A stretch of DNA of 54,776 nucleotides from JBCDIQ01 sp039024295 (GTDB lineage: Bacteria; Bacteroidota; Bacteroidia; J057): the NCBI GenBank assembly GCA_039024295.1, contig JBCDIQ010000002.1, positions 1 through 54,776 of the forward strand, written 5' to 3'. Of the stretch, positions 26,440 through 34,719 are shown one piece after another. How positions within the stretch are numbered: the stretch's first letter is position 1; each line of letters opens with the position of its first letter. Under the pieces are notes generated by a model. That model searched no databases. It was not told the DNA's origin and was given only the letters and a program-made list of their open reading frames with translations. The translations under genes were made by a program, and so were the position numbers.

Positions 26440-26447
26440 TACCTTTG
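26440..26447 (+). promoter_or_regulatory. -7 box of a gatB promoter (TACCTTTG)
   Basis: TACCTTTG is a full match to TAnnTTTG. It would start transcription near 26453, inside the left arm of the terminator hairpin, so the gatB mRNA would begin without the complete hairpin. No TTTG stands at the standard -33 spacing (the nearest, 26411-26414, is 25 nt upstream). Confidence 0.4.
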
Positions 26448-26448
26448 G

Positions 26449-26475
26449 CCTCTCAGTTACCTGAGAGGTTTTTTT
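26449..26475 (+). terminator. Terminator after ferredoxin, abutting the gatB start codon
   Basis: CCTCTCAG (26449-26456), loop TTAC and CTGAGAGG (26461-26468) give a perfect 8-bp stem, followed by seven T (26469-26475). The next base is the A of the gatB ATG. Confidence 0.85.
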
Positions 26476-27933
26476 ATGGAGCAGGTCAACACATACGATT
26501 TGGTAATTGGGCTAGAGGTCCACATTCAATTGGGAACCCTCCGAAAGGTATTTGCTCCCGAGGGCTTTTCCTTTGGAGAAGCTCCTAATTCCCAGGTCTC
26601 TGAAGTGACCATGGCCCACCCGGGAAGTCTCCCGATTCCTAATATGGAGTGCATCTATCGGGTGGCTAAGCTTGGGCTTGCACTAGGCTGCGAAATTGCG
26701 GCAGAGACCCGTTTTGCCCGGAAGAATTACTTCTACCCCGATCTGCCTAAAGGCTACCAGCTTTCCCAGGCGGAAAACCCGATCTGCATGGGGGGGGAGT
26801 TGCCGTTTATTTTGCCAGATGGGACGCAAGGGGCAGTCGCCCTGGAACGTATTCACATGGAAGAAGATGCAGGCAAGCTCATTCATGACCAACACGCTAC
26901 CGCCAGCATGGTGGACTTGAATCGTGCGGGTACTGGGCTGGCTGAATTGGTGACCAGGCCAGAATTGCATTCCCCTGAAGCTGCTGCCGCCTGTTTTGCC
27001 TCCATTCAGCAACTGGTCCGCTACCTGGGCGTAGGGGAAGGGGATATGGAGAAAGGGATGCTTCGGTGCGATGCAAATGTTTCCCTCAAGCCAGCTGGGG
27101 CAGCTAAGTTGGGCACCCGGGTGGAGGTCAAGAACCTGAATTCTTTTAACTTTTTGCAGGCGGCGATTCGGTTTGAGGCAAAACGCCAGGCAGAGTTGTT
27201 ACGGAGTGGAGAATTGGTCCAACAGGAAACCCGGACATTTAATCCATCAAGTGGTACCACGGCTCCTATGCGTGACAAAGAGACTGCTGCTGATTATCGC
27301 TATTTTCCTGATCCCGATTTGCAACCGATTCGGCTTGGAAAGGAAAAGTTAGCATCCCTGAAAGCGGAAATCCCGTCCTTGCCGTTGGAACGATTGAAGC
27401 AATACCGGGAGGAATATGGAATGGCGCATGCGAAGGCTGTTGCCATCATCAGTGAAAAAACGGAAAGCGACTATTTTGAAGGACTCATTGCCTCGGGTTG
27501 CACTCCCAAGGCGGCTGCCAACTGGTTGCTTGGCCCGGTGAGGGAGTTTCTGAAAGAGCAGAAACAAGAGATCACCTCATTTCCGCTGGATTCTGTTCAA
27601 TTAACCCGGTTCATAAACTTGGTTGAACAGCGCACCATTACCCGGGAAGCAGCCATGGGAGAAATTTGGCCTCGCTTGCTGGCCAAACCGGATGTAGATC
27701 CAAGGGCCCTGGCTGAGAACTTAGGCCTTATGGCCAGAACAGATACCTCAGAACTAGAGCAAGCTATGAAAGAATTGGTGGATCAGTTTCCCAACGAGGT
27801 AGCCCGTTACCGGAAAGGCAAGAAGGGCCTCAAGGGCTTTTTTGTTGGCGAGCTCATGAAAAAATTCGGTAAAAAGGCCGATCCCAAAACCGTATCCAGC
27901 ATGGTCATAAAGGTTCTGGAAGAAAAAAATTGA
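26476..27933 (+). CDS. gatB: Asp/Glu-tRNA amidotransferase subunit B
   Basis: 485 residues, the usual GatB length. It is part of GatCAB, which amidates misacylated Glu-tRNA(Gln) and Asp-tRNA(Asn). The N-terminus YDLVIGLEVHIQL is the family opening. FARKNYFYPDLPKGYQ, RIHMEEDAGKL, DLNRAGTGLAELVTRPE, EVKNLNSF and RDKETAADYRYFPDPDL follow in the expected order. The C-terminal YqeY-like domain reads GLKGFFVGELMKKFGKKADPKTVS. The ATG is forced because no other in-frame start keeps the N-terminal strand. Only seven T residues separate it from a terminator stem, so it has no Shine-Dalgarno site. gatA and gatC are not here. Confidence 0.96.
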   Translation: MEQVNTYDLVIGLEVHIQLGTLRKVFAPEGFSFGEAPNSQVSEVTMAHPGSLPIPNMECIYRVAKLGLALGCEIAAETRFARKNYFYPDLPKGYQLSQAENPICMGGELPFILPDGTQGAVALERIHMEEDAGKLIHDQHATASMVDLNRAGTGLAELVTRPELHSPEAAAACFASIQQLVRYLGVGEGDMEKGMLRCDANVSLKPAGAAKLGTRVEVKNLNSFNFLQAAIRFEAKRQAELLRSGELVQQETRTFNPSSGTTAPMRDKETAADYRYFPDPDLQPIRLGKEKLASLKAEIPSLPLERLKQYREEYGMAHAKAVAIISEKTESDYFEGLIASGCTPKAAANWLLGPVREFLKEQKQEITSFPLDSVQLTRFINLVEQRTITREAAMGEIWPRLLAKPDVDPRALAENLGLMARTDTSELEQAMKELVDQFPNEVARYRKGKKGLKGFFVGELMKKFGKKADPKTVSSMVIKVLEEKN

Positions 27934-28035
27934 TGCACCCGCTATAATTTTTTCCCGATTCATTGGTTATTTCTACAGGCGCAGTATCAATATTCTGATT
28001 TTTTTGCTTAATTAGCCAATAAATTTAGCATTTGT

Positions 28036-29031
28036 ATGAGTCAGAAACTGCTTAAGCGAGCCATCAAGGATCGCTATGTTCATATTGACAAGAAGCGAGA
28101 TCGACTTACCTATTTGCCCCAGGGAAAAGAACGGGTACTTTCTAATCCAGAAGAAACCGTTCAACTGAACACCTACCTTCACCTGATTTATCGACAAGGG
28201 TACCCAGTTGAAAAACTCAGGGTATGCGAAAAAGTGAAAATTGGTTCCTCCACCCGGGAAGCGGACATAGTGGTGTTTAGAGATGCCGATGCTAAGGATC
28301 CCTATATCATTGTAGAATGCAAAAAAGAAAAGGTTAGTAACCGGGTGTTTGAAGAAGCCATCGACCAGGGGTTTTCTTACGCAGCAGTAACCAATGCAGA
28401 ATATGTTTGGGCTACCTCCGGGGACCGTGATGCTTATTTTGAAGTATGGGACGATGCCATTAATGAGCGTGAGCGTAACCGATTGCCCAAGATTCCTCGG
28501 CACAAGGAAAAAAAAGGCATACGTCATTCCGTCAGAAAGCGTCTTCGGTGGTTTTATACCCATCCGGTGATGTCTGATACCCTGCTGTATGGCATTGTGA
28601 TTTTTCTTTGTGTGACTGTTTTTAGCAAGGTTGCGGTAGAATATAACAGCGAGCTATACCGTGAAATCAAGCCTTACTGGAACCGCTATGGGATGGACTT
28701 CAACTGGATTTACAACGTGATCATTGGCATTTCCACCATTATGGCGTTGATTTTTGGCGGGTTGTTTATGCAAAGCCATCAATTGTTCCAGATCAAGTCT
28801 TCTTTTAAGAAGTTGTCCTATTCCATGATTGCCCTGATTTTGTTTGTCCCTTCGTGGTACATGGGCATTTCGAATGACGATCCTAACTGGTGGACCTGGG
28901 GCCACTACGCAACCGTAAGCTTGAAGACCAAGATTTACCTTTGGCCTTACCTGAAATCATTCCCTTTTCAAATGGCGGCTATTTTTGGGTTGATATGGCT
29001 TATCAGCCGCAGTAGGAAGCTGGACAAATAA
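28036..29031 (+). CDS. Membrane-anchored PD-(D/E)xK nuclease-like protein (HsdR N-terminal type)
   Basis: 331 residues. Residues about 1-140 match the type I restriction enzyme R N-terminal nuclease domain: Glu39/40 in NPEET, GYP at 55-57, Asp77 in READIVV, and Glu94 with Lys96 in IVECKKE, the full E...D...ExK set. The domain is usually the DNA-cleaving module of HsdR and its relatives. Here, instead of a helicase, it continues after a basic stretch (about 150-172) into four membrane segments (about 182-200, 224-245, 261-278, 306-324) and ends in a basic tail. No HsdM, HsdS or methylase is nearby. It may be a membrane-tethered nuclease that guards against incoming DNA, or a degenerate domain used for binding. 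The HisA-like gene follows 67 nt later on the same strand. Confidence 0.75.
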   Translation: MSQKLLKRAIKDRYVHIDKKRDRLTYLPQGKERVLSNPEETVQLNTYLHLIYRQGYPVEKLRVCEKVKIGSSTREADIVVFRDADAKDPYIIVECKKEKVSNRVFEEAIDQGFSYAAVTNAEYVWATSGDRDAYFEVWDDAINERERNRLPKIPRHKEKKGIRHSVRKRLRWFYTHPVMSDTLLYGIVIFLCVTVFSKVAVEYNSELYREIKPYWNRYGMDFNWIYNVIIGISTIMALIFGGLFMQSHQLFQIKSSFKKLSYSMIALILFVPSWYMGISNDDPNWWTWGHYATVSLKTKIYLWPYLKSFPFQMAAIFGLIWLISRSRKLDK

Positions 29032-29098
29032 GTCCTCCGGTTGCTTTCGTGGGCAATTTTTCCTAAATCGAAGGCAGGTAAATTTAGCTTCCACTTTT

Positions 29099-29836
29099 AT
29101 GAGAATTGTTCCCGCGTTGTATATCAAAGATGGAAAGCTGGCCCACTATAAGCCAGGCCATGCAGATAATTTGGAGTTTCTGGAAACAGACCCGTATGAG
29201 CTGATTGCCAAAATGGGTGAGCTAGCCGTCAATCGCATTCAGCTGATTGATGTTGATGGTTCCATAGGTGAAAAGAATAACCACGGACTGATTGGTTCTC
29301 TTTCCAATACATGTGTGGTTGACCTCGAAGTAGGAGGTGGTATCACGAAAATGGAGTACTTGAAATCGCTTCAGTATGCCGGGGTAGATTACTTTGTAAT
29401 TGGGTCTGCAGTACACAGCAATTTTGCCTTTTTGAAAGAGATTGCTCAGTCTGATGACGTGAAGAATGACCGCATCATGATTGCCTTGGATGTATTGGAC
29501 GGGAAGCTTACCCACCTTGGCTGGACTGAGGAAGTCGCTACAGACCACAAGGCAATCATTGAAAAGTGTATGAACGCAGGGTTCTCCAAGTTCATTGTCA
29601 ATGATGTGAGCTCCCGAGAAGATACGCCTGGGCCGGACATTGACTTTTACAAGGAACTCACAACAGCCTTTCCAGAAGCTGCTTTTAGTGCTTCTGGCAA
29701 TGTGCAAACATTCGAGGACGTAGACGATCTTGCGGATATTGGCGTTGTAGAAGTGGTAGTTGGAAATGAAATTTACAAAGAAGAAAAATTGCTTACTGCC
29801 ATCTCCGCGTACAACAAAGAACATGCGCCTGAATAA
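29099..29836 (+). CDS. HisA/HisF-like TIM-barrel protein, catalytic Asp8 replaced
   Basis: 245 residues. The barrel pattern of HisA is clear: VGGGIT at 78-83 and GSAVHSN at 102-108 (first phosphate site), ALDVLDGKL at 129-137 (second catalytic Asp131), FSASGNVQTFED at 196-207 and VVVGNEIYK at 219-227 (second phosphate site). HisA normally opens PAIDIxDG, with Asp8 as the general base. Here it reads PALYIKDG, so Asp8 is Tyr. The TDI-RDGT loop is also changed to NDVSSREDTPG. Histidine biosynthesis neighbours are absent. It is either a HisA with altered chemistry or, more likely, a paralogue with another phosphate-sugar substrate. Confidence 0.75.
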   Translation: MRIVPALYIKDGKLAHYKPGHADNLEFLETDPYELIAKMGELAVNRIQLIDVDGSIGEKNNHGLIGSLSNTCVVDLEVGGGITKMEYLKSLQYAGVDYFVIGSAVHSNFAFLKEIAQSDDVKNDRIMIALDVLDGKLTHLGWTEEVATDHKAIIEKCMNAGFSKFIVNDVSSREDTPGPDIDFYKELTTAFPEAAFSASGNVQTFEDVDDLADIGVVEVVVGNEIYKEEKLLTAISAYNKEHAPE

Positions 29837-29873
29837 TGGTGCAGGTTTAGTTTTTTTAGGCCACAAGAGTTAA

Positions 29874-32171
29874 ATGGCAGCAAACCCCAAAGTACAATCG
29901 GCTCCCAAAGTTCCTAATGGAGGGAGCCACCAGAAATTCGGCACCTTGCCGGTGTTTCTGACTTCCATCTGTACCATTCTGGGGGCAATTCTTTTCTTGC
30001 GTTTTGGCTGGGCTGTAGGAAATGTAGGGCTACTGGGCACCATCAGCATTGTCATTATCGGGCACCTGGTAACCATTCCCACTGCCCTTGCCATTGCAGA
30101 AATCGCGACAAACCAACGAGTAGAAGGGGGCGGAGCTTATTACATCATCTCCCGGTCCTTTGGCTTGAACATTGGCGGGGCCATTGGCATTGCATTGTAC
30201 CTGTCCCAGGCCATTAGCGTTGCGTTCTACGTTATCGCATTTGCAGCTTCTTTTGAACCCATCTTTGCCGCTTTTGATGTCTCGCCAAATTTGCGCTTTG
30301 TCAGCATTCCCACCATGGTGGCACTTTCTGCCCTGGTGCTTACCCGAGGTGCTAATTCAGGAATGAACCTGCTATATGGGGTTGCGGCTATCTTGGCCGT
30401 TTCGCTGGTGATGTTTTTCATAGGTAAGACGGATTACAGCCCGGGAAGCCTTCAGGAAGTGCTTACCCGATCTTTCAATGCACGGGATTTTGACCTCGAC
30501 TTTGTTCGGGAAAAGGGATTGCCAGAAAGTCCGATTCCTTTTTTCTATGTGTTTACGATCATCTTTCCTGCCTTTACCGGGATCATTGCCGGGCTTGGGC
30601 TTTCAGGAGATTTGAAAGACCCTGCCAAGTCGATTCCCAGTGGAACCCTGGCGGCTACTGTGGTGGGAATGGTGGTATACATCGCTGTAGCCATCAAACT
30701 GGCTTTTTCCCTGCCTCCAGAGGTAATGGCAGATAAGAATCAATTGGTGATGTCGGATGTCGCTATATGGGGACCCATTATTCCCATTGGCCTGGCAGCG
30801 GCAACGATTTCTTCGGCCTTGGGCTCTATTTTGGTAGCTCCCCGGACGTTGCAAGCCCTTGGGGCTGATAAAGTCATTCCCGGAAAGGGCAGCGACTGGA
30901 TGGCTGAGCTTCGGGAAAAAGACCAGGAACCGATCAATGCAGGCTGGATCACGGTTGGCATTGCGTTTATCTTCGTGGTCATCGGAGACGTGGATTTTGT
31001 GGCGGAAATCATCTCCATGTTTTTCATGGTGACCTATGGAACCATCTGCCTGATCTCATTTCTTGAGCATTTTGCAGGAAATCCAGCCTACCGCCCTTCT
31101 TTTACTTCCCGCTGGTACCTGTCCTTGCCAGGGGCCCTATTGTGTATCTGGTTGATGTTCCAGATGAAAGCCCTGTATGCTTTCCTTTCGATCTTCACGA
31201 TGTTGGGATTTTATCTGTGGGTGAGCCGTTCCCGTGATTCAAAGGGGGGAATGACCCGCATTTTTCAAGGGGTTATTTTGCAAACCAGTCGATCCCTGCG
31301 CGTATTGCTTCAGAAAAAGGTAGATGAGGAAGCAGATGAAAAAGCCTGGACTCCTTCTGCGATTTGTATATCACGATACTCTTTCGAACGCCTCGCGGCC
31401 TTTGACATGCTCAGGTTCATTTCTCATAAATACGGGTTTGGAACGTACATTCACCTCTTGGAAGGCTATTACTCCAAAGCTACCGTAAATGAGTCCCATC
31501 ATATCCTCAAACGCTTGCTCACCCGAACCAAAGTGAGCAAGAGCAATGTGTACATTGATACCATAATTAGCCCTTCCTACACCACCTCTGTTGCCCAGAT
31601 GCTGCAACTTCCCGGTATTTCTGGCCAGGACAACAACATGGTCCTGTTTGAATTCTCCCGTCACGATACCGAGCCGCTGAATGATGTCGTGGACAATTAC
31701 GGACTGGTTCGCGCAGCGAATTTTGATATTTGCATCCTCCGGAGCAGTGAGCAAGGGTTTGGGTACAAAAATGAAATCCACATTTGGCTTACCCAAGAAG
31801 ATTTTGAAAATGGCAACCTGATGATCCTGCTAGGCTACATCATCCTGGGACATCCTGAATGGAAAGGAGGGGTCATCAAGATATTTGCTATTTATCCTGC
31901 TGCTCAGCTAGAAACTCAAAAGAAAAAGCTCCTTTCACTTATTGCATCTGGTCGTCTGGCGATCTCTCCCAATAACATACAGTTTATCGCACGTAAGGAA
32001 GAAATTAGCCTCAAGAACGCGATCAACAACACTTCCGCAGATGCTGACCTGACCATCATCGGGTTCCGCCCAGAAGCGGTGAAAAAGACTGGTAAAGAAA
32101 TTTTCTTTGGCTACGAAGAACTGGGGAATATCCTCTTTGTGAGTTCTGAGACGGAGAAGCAAATTGCGTAG
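29874..32171 (+). CDS. SLC12-like cation-chloride cotransporter / APC-family transporter
   Basis: 765 residues. The N-terminal membrane half (about 22-460) has about 12 segments and begins FGTLPVFLTSICTILGAILFLRFGWAVG, which resembles SLC12 (NKCC/KCC) transporters more than amino-acid permeases. GLSGDLKDPAKSIPSGTLAA near 245 is the second family block. The soluble C-terminal 300 residues follow the SLC12 cytosolic-domain outline with alternating strands and helices (GVIKIFAIYPAAQLE, then LTIIGFRPEAVKK). In animals these carry Na+/K+/Cl-; bacterial members are poorly studied. It starts 37 nt after the HisA-like stop on the same strand, so one transcript is likely. The ion specificity is inferred only from family membership. 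Confidence 0.82.
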   Translation: MAANPKVQSAPKVPNGGSHQKFGTLPVFLTSICTILGAILFLRFGWAVGNVGLLGTISIVIIGHLVTIPTALAIAEIATNQRVEGGGAYYIISRSFGLNIGGAIGIALYLSQAISVAFYVIAFAASFEPIFAAFDVSPNLRFVSIPTMVALSALVLTRGANSGMNLLYGVAAILAVSLVMFFIGKTDYSPGSLQEVLTRSFNARDFDLDFVREKGLPESPIPFFYVFTIIFPAFTGIIAGLGLSGDLKDPAKSIPSGTLAATVVGMVVYIAVAIKLAFSLPPEVMADKNQLVMSDVAIWGPIIPIGLAAATISSALGSILVAPRTLQALGADKVIPGKGSDWMAELREKDQEPINAGWITVGIAFIFVVIGDVDFVAEIISMFFMVTYGTICLISFLEHFAGNPAYRPSFTSRWYLSLPGALLCIWLMFQMKALYAFLSIFTMLGFYLWVSRSRDSKGGMTRIFQGVILQTSRSLRVLLQKKVDEEADEKAWTPSAICISRYSFERLAAFDMLRFISHKYGFGTYIHLLEGYYSKATVNESHHILKRLLTRTKVSKSNVYIDTIISPSYTTSVAQMLQLPGISGQDNNMVLFEFSRHDTEPLNDVVDNYGLVRAANFDICILRSSEQGFGYKNEIHIWLTQEDFENGNLMILLGYIILGHPEWKGGVIKIFAIYPAAQLETQKKKLLSLIASGRLAISPNNIQFIARKEEISLKNAINNTSADADLTIIGFRPEAVKKTGKEIFFGYEELGNILFVSSETEKQIA

Positions 32172-32203
32172 GGTGCAGAAGAGGAAACCAGCCCTTGGCC
32201 AGA

Positions 32204-32998
32204 TTAAGAAAGGAGTTGTCGAGCCAATTTTTTGATCCCCTTGATTTCTCGCTGGATTGCTTGTTCCCCCAACCCATAGATGGTATCCATTCGCTCCAAA
32301 TCAAAGATTCCGTACGCTTCCATTCCTTCCGGGATCATGACATAGTCGCAATAGCGAAACAGAGACCTGACTGCGGCCGTCCTGCTGACATCGTAGGCGC
32401 GTTGCAGGATATCAAAAGGGTTTCTTAGTTCGTCTGGCTTCATGGCAGAAAGCGGGTGCACATACACCCCAATAAGCATCTTGCACTTGCGGACGAGGGG
32501 TTTCACCGGAAAATTCGAATAGATCCCTCCATCAGCGTACAGGCCCGCTCCGATGGTTACCGGAGAAAATATCCCGGGAACCGCAGCACTGGCCATTAAA
32601 GGACGCACCAGTTGACCCCTATTGAAGACTTCCCCTTCCCCTGTTAAAAGGTTGGTGGTCATGACATGTAAGGGGCATTTTAATTTTTCAAACTCATTGT
32701 CTGGAAAGTACCCCATGAGGGTTTCCTCAAATCCGTCAGCGTTAATGATGCCTGTCAGGTTCCAGCTGAGGGCTTTAGGGTCGAACAACTCCACGTTCTG
32801 GAAGAATTTTACCATGTGCCGGGGTTTATACCCTGATGCGTAAAGGGCACCAATTAATGCACCGGCACTGGCCCCGGAAACTACCTCTGGCACCAATCCT
32901 TCATCCAATAACCCTTTGATGATCGCGGCATGGGCTACGCCGCGTGTGCCCCCTCCAGACAATACCAGCCCTAATCCATATTCAGGAGATCTTGACAT
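32204..32998 (-). CDS. Patatin-like phospholipase (RssA-type)
   Basis: About 264 residues from ATG 32998. An ATG at 33034 is possible but lies upstream of a predicted -7 box. The catalytic parts are all present: the oxyanion loop SGGGTRG, the nucleophile Ser in SGASAGA and the Asp in YADGGIYSNFP. It hydrolyses acyl esters of lipids, probably at the inner face of the membrane. No signal peptide and no beta-barrel domain are seen, so it is the short cytosolic type rather than an autotransported patatin. A basic, helical C-terminal tail follows. It is convergent with the SLC12-like gene, with 32 nt between the stops. Confidence 0.9.
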   Translation of the reverse strand: MSRSPEYGLGLVLSGGGTRGVAHAAIIKGLLDEGLVPEVVSGASAGALIGALYASGYKPRHMVKFFQNVELFDPKALSWNLTGIINADGFEETLMGYFPDNEFEKLKCPLHVMTTNLLTGEGEVFNRGQLVRPLMASAAVPGIFSPVTIGAGLYADGGIYSNFPVKPLVRKCKMLIGVYVHPLSAMKPDELRNPFDILQRAYDVSRTAAVRSLFRYCDYVMIPEGMEAYGIFDLERMDTIYGLGEQAIQREIKGIKKLARQLLS

Positions 32999-33002
32999 GG
33001 GG

Positions 33003-33035
33003 TAAAGGTAGGAAATGTTTATATCTGCCTTCAAA
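33003..33035 (-). promoter_or_regulatory. Promoter of the patatin gene, predicted leaderless start
   Basis: On the minus strand TTTG (33035-33032), a 21-nt spacer and TACCTTTA (33010-33003, one mismatch). The box ends 4 nt before ATG 32998, so transcription should begin at or next to the start codon. Confidence 0.4.
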
Positions 33036-33098
33036 ACCTTAACAAGCCCCTAACATAAGTGTCCTGCTACAAATGTATGTTTAGGGTTTATCAAAGTT

Positions 33099-33827
33099 AT
33101 GCAATCCTCTTTCAAATTGCTGCTGGGAAGCTTGATACTATTTCACGTACAAACTGGCTGGACTCAAACCATTTGGAACGGCCCTCCTATCATCTTCGAA
33201 AAAGCTGATTCAACTGACTGGTTATTGCCGGAAAATCAGGATCGGATCACGGACAGCGTATGGATCACGCGTCAATTTAGGAAAGGAATTTTCAACATTA
33301 GGAAGGAACAGGAGTTTGACCGGCTCTCCCGGCTCAGCCCATTAGGAACTGAATGGGCAAATGGAAAAATCTCGGATGGAATCGAGAACCTGAGTTTTAC
33401 CACTTGGGATGGAACCAAATCCGGACAATCTTCCATGGAAGTTGGGGTAAACAAAGTATTACATCTGGTCGCAGAGGACATTTACCTTGACGTTAAGTTT
33501 TTGTCATGGACAGCAGGTGGAGGAGGGAGTGGTACGGGGTTTGGCGGCGGGTTCAGCTACCAGCGTTCTACTCCATTGGTGAGCAGCAGAGAGGAAAAAA
33601 CGATTTATCCTTATGCGAGGGTTATTCACCAAGACCGCTACCTGAAGGTTACCTGCAGCGAGCCCTTGGATCGCATAAAAGTGATTTCCTTAAGTGGAAA
33701 GGTCGTATCAGAATTCCATCCCGATCTTCCGGTTCAAACCCACACACTTTCGACAAGTGATTTTCCTGAAGGTTTGTACCTGATCATCATCAATGGGAAG
33801 TTTTCAATCAAGTTTGTCAAAAGCTAA
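33099..33827 (+). CDS. Secreted protein with T9SS-type C-terminal sorting domain
   Basis: 242 residues. The signal peptide ends ...VQTGWTQ. The middle part (about 30-165) is beta-rich with a Gly-rich loop (TAGGGGSGTGFGGGFS) and is not recognised. The last 70 residues fit a T9SS type A sorting domain: RVIHQDRYLKVTCSEPLDRIKVISLSGKVV, then LSTSDFPEGLYLIIING and the final KFVKS. Such a domain sends the protein through SprA and is then removed or used to attach it to the surface. SprA is encoded in this window. It is divergent from the patatin gene. Confidence 0.7.
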   Translation: MQSSFKLLLGSLILFHVQTGWTQTIWNGPPIIFEKADSTDWLLPENQDRITDSVWITRQFRKGIFNIRKEQEFDRLSRLSPLGTEWANGKISDGIENLSFTTWDGTKSGQSSMEVGVNKVLHLVAEDIYLDVKFLSWTAGGGGSGTGFGGGFSYQRSTPLVSSREEKTIYPYARVIHQDRYLKVTCSEPLDRIKVISLSGKVVSEFHPDLPVQTHTLSTSDFPEGLYLIIINGKFSIKFVKS

Positions 33828-33863
33828 ATGCAATTTTTAGGCATCAGGCAAGTTATGCTGGAC

Positions 33864-34622
33864 CTAATTGTCTTTGCCATATTTGACCAGCATCTTTTGT
33901 GAAAGGTACCCTTTGCCTCCGTCGTACACCACCGTCCATCCCCGCTTTTCGAGGTATTTAAATAAATAATGGTTGAGGAGGCCATGGGAAACCAGCAGGG
34001 TTTTGCCGTTCCAATAAGCATCCTGCTCAAGGAACCGGGTAGCTATTTTTGCCCGCCTTTTGGCAGCCCCAAAGCCTTCTATTCCTCGGTTGTTGAACCC
34101 CATAAGCCACATGACCCGGGAACCAATCAGCCACCATTTTAGTGGCAGCTTGATGTTGGGAAATGCAAATACTTTTCGCTCAAACTCGCGAAATAAGGAT
34201 TTAGGTCGATGAAGTTCTTCCAGGTTAAATACTTTCTGGGCGGTAGAAATAGACCTATTAAGGCTGCTGGTATAGATGAATGTTAACTCATCATCCTGTA
34301 GCGTTAAGGGAATAAATGCTGGTGGATAAATGCCAACCATGTCATAGTCATGAACATATTGGACGGCCCCCGACCGTTTTCTTTTCCCTGTTTTGTCAAG
34401 CGCGGGCTCTCCATGACGAAGCAGAACGATCTGGTACAGCTGAGAATAATCTTCAACCAGGCTATCCTGTGGTTGGACAAAGGATAAGGTTACAGGCTGG
34501 CCATCTTTTTCCTCGGCCATGTTCTGGTAAAATGCTTCAACTTTTTCCAGTTGCGCATGCACGCCAATGGGGACGATCAGGCAGATCCAGGTAAGCAGCT
34601 TCCAACGAAAGGTACGAATCAT
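33864..34622 (-). CDS. Exported histidine-phosphatase-family protein
   Basis: 252 residues with a signal peptide (MIRTFRWKLLTWICLIVPIGVHAQ). LLRHGEPALDK near 68-78 is the RHG motif, whose His is the phosphorylated nucleophile. LLVSHGLLNHYL near 209-220 carries the second catalytic His. YTSSLNRSISTAQKV, between them, gives the usual SxLxRxxxTA. The enzyme would dephosphorylate a small or peptide phosphate in the periplasm. It starts four bases after a TACCTTTA box, in the same layout as the patatin gene. The mature part lacks any membrane segment. Confidence 0.85.
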   Translation of the reverse strand: MIRTFRWKLLTWICLIVPIGVHAQLEKVEAFYQNMAEEKDGQPVTLSFVQPQDSLVEDYSQLYQIVLLRHGEPALDKTGKRKRSGAVQYVHDYDMVGIYPPAFIPLTLQDDELTFIYTSSLNRSISTAQKVFNLEELHRPKSLFREFERKVFAFPNIKLPLKWWLIGSRVMWLMGFNNRGIEGFGAAKRRAKIATRFLEQDAYWNGKTLLVSHGLLNHYLFKYLEKRGWTVVYDGGKGYLSQKMLVKYGKDN

Positions 34623-34719
34623 GGCTTAAAGGTACGACTCTTTCCAGGTACAGAAAAAAGCTGGCCAGGATGGACTTGCTGGTTCCTGGTGTTTGTTGCG
34701 GATGATATCGAAAAGACTG

